NCBI GenBank assembly: GCA_964388965.1
Contig: CAYMCP010000013.1
Location: forward strand, 1 to 51,127
Direction: 5' to 3'
DNA length: 51,127 bases
Source: Albibeggiatoa sp964388965
GTDB taxonomy: Bacteria > Pseudomonadota > Gammaproteobacteria > Beggiatoales > Beggiatoaceae
Numbering within the stretch: position 1 is the first letter of the stretch; the number at the start of each line of letters is the position of its first letter. The translations under genes and the position numbers were made by a program. The notes below the pieces were generated by a model that worked only from the letters and a program-made list of their open reading frames with translations, had not been told where the DNA came from and searched no databases. This document shows, one piece after another, positions 46,071-51,127 of the stretch.

Positions 46071-47564
46071 ATGACAAAATTGGTTGATGAAAATGAACAA
46101 ATTGCTCAACGTCGCGCAAAATTGGCTGAAATGCGTCAACAAGGTGTGGCGTTTCCGAATACATTTCGTCGTAATTGTGTTGCAGCGACATTGCACGAGC
46201 AATATGGCGAACAAGAAGCACAAACGATTGAAACACGTAATGTTCGAGTTAAAGTTGCAGGACGAATGATGACCCGTCGCGTAATGGGTAAAGCTTCGTT
46301 TATGCACTTACAAGATATGTCTGGACAAATTCAAATATACGTTAAACGTGACGACTTGCCTGAAGGAAAATATAAGGAGTTTAAGCAATGGGATTTGGGC
46401 GATATTGTAGCCGCAGAAGGTACGCTGTTTAAAACTAAAACCGGTGAATTATCAATTAAGGCGAGCAATGTACATTTATTAACCAAGTCATTGCGTCCTT
46501 TGCCTGAAAAATTTCACGGCTTGACGGATCAAGAAATTCGTTACCGCCAACGTTATTTAGATTTAATTAGCAATCAAGCGTCACGCCAAACATTTATTAC
46601 ACGTTCCAAAATTGTAGCATTTATGCGTCAATTTCTCATTGAACGGGACTTTCTTGAAGTTGAAACGCCCATGATGCAACCGATTCCCGGTGGCGCAACG
46701 GCGCGTCCATTTACAACACATCATAATGCTTTAGATATGGAATTATTTTTACGGGTCGCGCCTGAATTGTATTTAAAACGTTTGGTTGTTGGTGGATTTG
46801 AACGTGTATTTGAATTAAATCGTAATTTTCGCAACGAAGGTGTTTCCACACGCCATAATCCAGAATTCACGATGTTAGAATTTTATCAAGCTTATACCGA
46901 TTATCGTGGTTTGATGAATTTAACAGAGGAGATGTTCCGCGAATTAGCTCAAACCGTATTGGGATCCACTATCGTACCTTATCAAGATGAGGCTTATGAT
47001 TTTGGTAAACCTTTTGCGCGTTTAAGTTTATTAGACGCAATTGTGCGGTATAACCCGGATATTCAACGTAGCGATTTAGAAAATTATCAAACCGTTAAAG
47101 TTATTGCAGAACGTTTAGGTATAACAGTACAAGAAGGTTATGGTTTAGGCAAAATCCAATTAGAAATTTTTGAAAAAACAGTTGAGCATTGCTTAAAAGA
47201 CCCTACTTTTATTACTGAATATCCGACTGAAGTATCACCTTTAGCACGCTTGAATGATGAAAATCCAGAGATTACAGATCGCTTTGAGTTATTCATTGGA
47301 GGGCGCGAAATCGCTAATGGCTTTTCAGAGTTGAACGATCCAGAAGATCAAGCACAACGCTTTCAAAAACAAGTCGAAGCGAAAGACGCGGGAGACAACG
47401 AGGCAATGCACTATGATGCGGATTATGTGACAGCGTTAGAGTATGGTTTGCCGCCGACTGCGGGCGAGGGTATCGGTATTGATCGTTTAGTGATGTTGCT
47501 AACCGATAGCCCTTCTATTCGTGATGTTTTGTTATTTCCACACATGAGACGCTTAACAAGTTAA
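46071..47564 (+). CDS. lysS: lysyl-tRNA synthetase (class II)
   Basis: A 497-aa class II synthetase. An N-terminal OB-fold anticodon domain (about residues 55-150) precedes the catalytic domain with motif 2 NFRNEGVSTRHNPEFTMLEFYQ and motif 3 GEGIGIDRLVMLL. It charges tRNA(Lys). ATG start with AAGGGA about six bases before it. It converges on the solute-binding protein gene with a hairpin between. Leftward frames over its first 240 bases are shadows. Confidence 0.97.
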   Translation: MTKLVDENEQIAQRRAKLAEMRQQGVAFPNTFRRNCVAATLHEQYGEQEAQTIETRNVRVKVAGRMMTRRVMGKASFMHLQDMSGQIQIYVKRDDLPEGKYKEFKQWDLGDIVAAEGTLFKTKTGELSIKASNVHLLTKSLRPLPEKFHGLTDQEIRYRQRYLDLISNQASRQTFITRSKIVAFMRQFLIERDFLEVETPMMQPIPGGATARPFTTHHNALDMELFLRVAPELYLKRLVVGGFERVFELNRNFRNEGVSTRHNPEFTMLEFYQAYTDYRGLMNLTEEMFRELAQTVLGSTIVPYQDEAYDFGKPFARLSLLDAIVRYNPDIQRSDLENYQTVKVIAERLGITVQEGYGLGKIQLEIFEKTVEHCLKDPTFITEYPTEVSPLARLNDENPEITDRFELFIGGREIANGFSELNDPEDQAQRFQKQVEAKDAGDNEAMHYDADYVTALEYGLPPTAGEGIGIDRLVMLLTDSPSIRDVLLFPHMRRLTS

Positions 47565-47578
47565 TTGCTAATTGACAT

Positions 47579-47616
47579 CCTCCCAACTCACCCGATTCAT
47601 TCAGGGAGCGGGGAGG
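47579..47616. terminator. hairpin between lysS and the solute-binding protein gene
   Basis: CCTCCC (47579-47584) pairs with GGGAGG (47611-47616), with inner CCC/GGG pairs. The whole reads like a TTGACATCCTCCC-type end seen beside IS200/IS605-like elements, as I recall, but no transposase is near. It could simply be a bidirectional terminator. Confidence 0.4.
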
Positions 47617-47624
47617 CGAAGACG

Positions 47625-48806
47625 TTAACGATTACGTTCCCAAATTTGAGTCAATTTTTCCAATACATCCGCTTTAGGACGGCTAATTGCGTTAATATTG
47701 ACTTGAACAATATCTTTCAACTTATCAAACGCACTACCGCTACCAAAAATTGGTACATCAACATTGGCTGGACGGAACAAATAAGTATCACGCGCTTTAA
47801 CTTGTGCTCTTTCGCTCAACAGGAAATCTTGGAACAATTTTGCTGCATTTTTATGCTCATCGTTAGACCATGGAACATTTAAAATGTAGAAAGGGTTATC
47901 ATTCCAAACACTGCGAGTTGGATAAACTACTTTTAATTTACCCCAACGACCTGCTGCAGAATCTAAATTAGACAAGACCAAGTTTTCATAGACCATAACC
48001 GCATTGAGCGTAGAGGGTCCATAACGCAACATGGTGCGCATTAAATTACCAGTGCTGTTATCGTCAGCAGTAATTGCATCTTGAGCCTCTTCCAACCAAG
48101 TTAAAAAACCTTCTTCCATAATGTGTTTTGCTTTCAAATTACGTGAAACATCAGCATAATCATAAGCCATCAACGCTAAAGTTAATATACCACTGTTAGA
48201 ATGTGTTGGCAGCGTATGACCAAAAGTGAATAATCCCCATTCTGGTTTGTCCGCAATAGCAGCCCAACCCGTTCTTTCTGCTAGTGCTTCTGACAAGGTT
48301 TTAAAGTTTACTGCATTATATTTTTTCATAAACGCTTCATAACGATCTTCCCACATCACAATAACCATTGGTGTTAATGCCAAAGGCGCGTCGGAATAGA
48401 TAGGATCATTACCGTATTCTTTTTCCCATTTGGATACTAATAAATCTTGTACCAAACTACTAGCAGGTGACCATACGTGTATACGCTTATCCTGTTCTAA
48501 AACGGCTGTCCCGCCCTCAACTGAACCCATAGGAATCAAATTAACTTTGATATTTTTACCTTCTGGTACTTTGGCAAATTCTTCTACAGCCCACTCTAGC
48601 CATTTTCGCTTTTCAGTACCGTAAGCCAGACCAAATTCAACAGGCTTTTCTGGTTGAACAGCATTCCAACCCTTTTGCGCTGTTTCTTTCGTTTGTCCCC
48701 ACAAATCCCTCATGGTATCCTGCCAGTCTGCTTGACTAGTCGGTGTAATGGCTAGTAAACCTACCACTAATGTAGTAGTAAGTAATTGTTTCATCGTTTT
48801 TAACAT
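47625..48806 (-). CDS. extracellular solute-binding protein
   Basis: A 393-aa periplasmic binding protein of the SBP_bac_11/ABC type. A Sec signal peptide (residues 1-26, cleaved after TSQA) precedes a segment rich in Trp and Gln, then FGLAYGTEKRKWLEWAVEEFAKVPEGKNIKVNLIPMG. The start is M1 because GGAGA sits four bases before it. The ligand is unknown; family members bind sugars, iron or other solutes. No permease or ATPase gene is beside it, so the transporter is incomplete here. It lies opposite lysS. Confidence 0.88.
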   Translation of the reverse strand: MLKTMKQLLTTTLVVGLLAITPTSQADWQDTMRDLWGQTKETAQKGWNAVQPEKPVEFGLAYGTEKRKWLEWAVEEFAKVPEGKNIKVNLIPMGSVEGGTAVLEQDKRIHVWSPASSLVQDLLVSKWEKEYGNDPIYSDAPLALTPMVIVMWEDRYEAFMKKYNAVNFKTLSEALAERTGWAAIADKPEWGLFTFGHTLPTHSNSGILTLALMAYDYADVSRNLKAKHIMEEGFLTWLEEAQDAITADDNSTGNLMRTMLRYGPSTLNAVMVYENLVLSNLDSAAGRWGKLKVVYPTRSVWNDNPFYILNVPWSNDEHKNAAKLFQDFLLSERAQVKARDTYLFRPANVDVPIFGSGSAFDKLKDIVQVNINAISRPKADVLEKLTQIWERNR

Positions 48807-48930
48807 AAAATCTCCATATCTAATTAAGTTAAGCTCACTTTCACGACAGATCAGAGAATAGGCAATAAAGATGACAAAAGTATGACACTAATTTATTGAA
48901 ATAATTAATGTGTATCGCCACTAAAAATTT

Positions 48931-49863
48931 TTAACCATCAGCGTTCATTTTACCAATTAATTCTTGTAACACCTCGTCTGCGCGTTGATTGTCGATTTGA
49001 CAAGTACCAGCACGCTCATGACCACCACCGCCATAACGTAACATAAGCGCACCAACGTTTGTTTTCGAGGAGCGATCAAGGATAGATTTACCTACAGCAA
49101 ATACTGTATTTTGTTTTTGCAAACCCCACATGATATGAATTGAAATATTAGATTCCGGGTACATCGCGTAAATAATGAAGCGATTAACGACAAAAATATC
49201 TTGTTCTTCACGCAAATCCAGTATGATAACATTTTTATGCTGTTTTGCACAACGCTCAATTTGTTCCATTGCTTCGCGTTGATGTTCCATATACAAAGTG
49301 ACACGCTCTTTGACATCAGGTAATTGCAGAATATCATCAATCGTATGCACTTTACAGTAATCAATTAAAGTCATCATTAATTCATAATTAGAGATTCTAA
49401 AACTCCTAAACCGCCCTAAACCACTACGTGGGTCCATGATGTAATTTAGTAATACCCAACGTTGTGGAAATAAAATCTCTTCGCGTGAAAATTGTGCTGC
49501 ATCAGCTTTATCCACAGCTTCTAACATTTCCTCGTTGATATTGGGAAAAGTTTCTTTACCACCGTAATATTCGTAGACAACTCGCGCGGTGGAGGGCGCG
49601 TTAGGATCAAGAATATAATTTTCTGGACGTTGCCCTGGATTGCGTAACGCTTCACTATAGTGATGATCAAACACGAGGTAGGCTACAGAAACATAAGGCA
49701 AATTAGTAGTAATATCCCTGTCGGTGATTTCCACTTTCCCGTCCTGCATATCCTTGGGGTGTACGAATTTAATTGTATCAATCAAATCCAGCATTTTTAG
49801 CAATACCGCACATATTAAACCATCGAAATCACTCCGTGTGACAAGGCGGAATTTGCGTGACAT
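48931..49863 (-). CDS. DHH-family phosphoesterase
   Basis: A 310-aa protein with a DHH domain (SDFDGLICAVL, VFDHHYSEALR) and a C-terminal DHHA1 domain with GGGGHERAGTCQ. Family members hydrolyse oligonucleotides (NrnA/RecJ group), cyclic dinucleotides (GdpP/PDE group) or polyphosphate. The manganese-binding SDFDG, D..D and DHH residues are visible. Substrate not predictable. It is monocistronic and precedes a 570-base spacer on its 5' side. Confidence 0.9.
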   Translation of the reverse strand: MSRKFRLVTRSDFDGLICAVLLKMLDLIDTIKFVHPKDMQDGKVEITDRDITTNLPYVSVAYLVFDHHYSEALRNPGQRPENYILDPNAPSTARVVYEYYGGKETFPNINEEMLEAVDKADAAQFSREEILFPQRWVLLNYIMDPRSGLGRFRSFRISNYELMMTLIDYCKVHTIDDILQLPDVKERVTLYMEHQREAMEQIERCAKQHKNVIILDLREEQDIFVVNRFIIYAMYPESNISIHIMWGLQKQNTVFAVGKSILDRSSKTNVGALMLRYGGGGHERAGTCQIDNQRADEVLQELIGKMNADG

Positions 49864-50435
49864 AGGCTTTCTCCAGAAACTTATTATCTGCCATTATACT
49901 CGACTAGCGTAGACACTCAAAATGCAAACATGTCCAAAAGATGTTGCAAGCATGATAAACCTTTTAAAAATTGCACACAACTTAGAATCTTACATTGTGC
50001 AGGATTCAGGTTGTGGGATTTGATATATTGAAGCGACACAATTTCAGAATAGCCACAAGATTTTGATTTGCAAAATATTAGGCATTATGCAGTTAAAGTA
50101 TTTCCTCGTCCCAATGGTCTCCGTTGAGATACAACAGGGACGCTCTGCGTCCTGATTTATTGTGAACTGCAAATATAGCGTAAAATTTTCGTATGAACTG
50201 CGTCACTCCTAACAATGATACAGACGGGAGGAAGCTGTTGCGACATAAAAAAATCTGACTGCTCGGCTAGAATAATCAGATTTTGGGGCTGTGCAGAATA
50301 AAAACTTATTCTGTCACGCTAATTTCTTTGCTGTAAGGGATAGCGGACTTATTGAAATTAGGTAATTTCCGTTCTAAAAACTACGGAAAAAGAATTCTTC
50401 AGCAACTTCACCTTGATTATTCGCGTTATTGCCCA
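49864..50435. other. about 570-bp spacer before the nuclease remnant
   Basis: No gene. It holds a small perfect hairpin GGACGC-TCT-GCGTCC (50138-50152), related to the dispersed GACGC/GCGTC palindromes, and the minus-strand terminator at 50247-50284. From about 50354 it carries out-of-frame leftover bases of the nuclease remnant. Confidence 0.55.
50247..50284 (-). terminator. intrinsic terminator after the nuclease genes
   Basis: On the minus strand AAAATCTGA (50284-50276) pairs with TCAGATTTT (50258-50250) around a 17-base loop, and three further T residues follow. It ends minus-strand transcripts of the remnant and probably the intact nuclease gene. Confidence 0.5.
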
Positions 50436-50543
50436 CTAATTCAGCTTAGCTAATTGCGCATCAGTTTTAGCTAATTGTTCGTCAGTTTTCTTTTGATTAA
50501 TTGCAATACTCGCAACCAATTCTTTAAGTTCCTCATCTGTCAT
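50354..50543 (-). pseudogene. truncated copy of the adjacent PD-(D/E)XK-like gene
   Basis: Begins at ATG 50543 with an excellent AAGGAGT seven bases upstream. It reads MTDEELKELVASIAINQ, then KKTDEQLAKTDAQLAKLN, and stops at 50436-50438 after 35 codons. The bases after the stop equal the intact gene's stretch that encodes AELVGNNANNQGEVAEEFFF, but in another frame, then jump to a later segment (around TTAGAACGGAAATTACC). It is therefore a copy with two internal deletions that broke the frame. It supplies a likely sequence for the N-terminus of the intact gene. Confidence 0.8.
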
Positions 50544-50585
50544 TTTAACGACTCCTTGAATAGGTAGATTATTTATTCCTAATAA

Positions 50586-51127
50586 TTAAAATACTTTCAC
50601 CCCGTTGTCAAACAATACAATATGTTTACCTTGCTGAGTCATGAAAAATAATCCTGATTCCGTTACTTCTTTTATTAAATCCTCATTAGATACCATGCTA
50701 GCAATAACGCCATATAATTTGAAGTCTTTATAACGTGGGAATAATTTCCTGAAATTAGGTAATTTCCGTTCTAACATATCTTTTACCAAATTAGGATGTG
50801 CTTTTTGTTTAACCTCAATGATTGCAACGGTATCACTATTAACTAGCACAATATCAAATTCATCCGCTAAATATTTTTTTTGTCCGTTAATTTCGATTTT
50901 GCGGCTGTTGTGCAGATTACGGTGCACATCCTCAAAATGAAGTTCACCGATACAGCCATTTTTCTCCAAACTACGGAAAAAGAATTCTTCAGCAACTTCA
51001 CCTTGATTATTCGCGTTATTGCCCACTAATTCAGCAATTTTATCAACCTTTTTTATCATTTTAGCTAATTGCGCATCAGTTTTAGCTAATTGCGCATCAG
51101 TTTTAGCTAATTGCGCATCAGTTTTGG
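50586..51127 (-). CDS. PD-(D/E)XK nuclease-like protein (5' end outside window)
   Basis: The frame is open to the window edge: upstream of the ATG at 51059 it continues as three TDAQLAK heptads, so the real start lies outside. A coiled coil leads to a domain with NNQGEVAEEFFFRSLEKN, then DEFDIVLVNSDTVAIIEVKQKAH. The E...D...E-x-K order is the catalytic pattern of restriction-endonuclease-like folds. From the truncated copy next to it, the missing start is probably MTDEELKELVASIA. Similar coiled-coil plus PD-(D/E)XK proteins occur in many copies in cyanobacteria and large sulfur bacteria; their function is unknown. Confidence 0.8.
   Translation of the reverse strand, partial: KTDAQLAKTDAQLAKTDAQLAKMIKKVDKIAELVGNNANNQGEVAEEFFFRSLEKNGCIGELHFEDVHRNLHNSRKIEINGQKKYLADEFDIVLVNSDTVAIIEVKQKAHPNLVKDMLERKLPNFRKLFPRYKDFKLYGVIASMVSNEDLIKEVTESGLFFMTQQGKHIVLFDNGVKVF
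51061..51123 (-). repeat. 21-bp tandem repeat encoding TDAQLAK heptads
   Basis: Three consecutive 21-base units at the window edge, each coding for one TDAQLAK heptad of a coiled coil, are nearly identical. The array probably continues outside. Confidence 0.9.

Noticed and set aside
51061..51127. CRISPR-like array at the window edge
   Set aside because: The units are contiguous, without spacers, and encode in-frame heptads.

Overview
The window looks like a chromosomal segment of a low-GC Gram-negative bacterium, most likely a gammaproteobacterium. The evidence is an RND efflux pump, lipoprotein lipoboxes, an MshL-type secretin, the RatA-RnfH pair, a DUF2065-hisZ pair, a GcvR-like ACT protein and a class A RNase P RNA close to the enterobacterial form. 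The low GC, the DoxX protein, the sulfane-reductase-like NuoB/NuoC pair, the lone V-type ATPase subunit and the decaying nuclease-like repeats recall large sulfur-oxidising Thiotrichales (Beggiatoa and relatives). That placement is inference, because no rRNA is present.

Layout. 0-5.3 kb: a minus-strand run of topA, gltX and a MoxR-type ATPase. 5.3-5.8 kb: a 530-bp spacer with a diverged tandem repeat. 5.8-10.6 kb: a DUF58/DUF4381 pair and an RND pump without an adaptor gene. 10.6-16.9 kb, minus strand: DUF2065-hisZ, a DoxX protein, V-type ATPase subunit D, NuoC-like and NuoB-like proteins, CheR and FolD. 17.1-20.4 kb, plus strand: a degenerate J-domain/PH membrane protein, an HMA protein and NadB. 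20.4-30.4 kb: a TPR lipoprotein, a GcvR-like protein, an MshL secretin, a hydrolase with a rhodanese, SLC6 transporter-ratA-rnfH, and aroA.

30.4-36.7 kb is an accessory block. It holds a transposase remnant, a three-PAS histidine kinase and a very AT-rich three-gene operon that I read as an ABC-three-component (ABC-3C) conflict system: SMEK-domain effector, small middle component and DUF2326 ATPase. A REP-like palindrome follows it. 36.7-51.1 kb returns to core functions: TRAP permeases, RNase P RNA, a CDF exporter, a double-receiver regulator, gcvT-gcvH, era, a transglutaminase-like protein, uppP, lysS, a solute-binding protein and a DHH phosphoesterase. The window ends in a PD-(D/E)XK-like gene that runs off the edge, with an internally deleted, frameshifted copy just downstream.

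How genes work together. gcvT and gcvH form an operon with a good terminator, and the distant GcvR-like protein may control it. The NuoB-like protein has a C-x-x-C motif where canonical complex I has adjacent cysteines, so the NuoBC pair probably belongs to an Mbx/Mbs or group-4-hydrogenase-like enzyme. Short GACGC/GCGTC palindromic repeats recur in several spacers and form a dispersed family. Start codons were moved from the longest reading frame wherever a Shine-Dalgarno sequence or family alignment pointed to another start.
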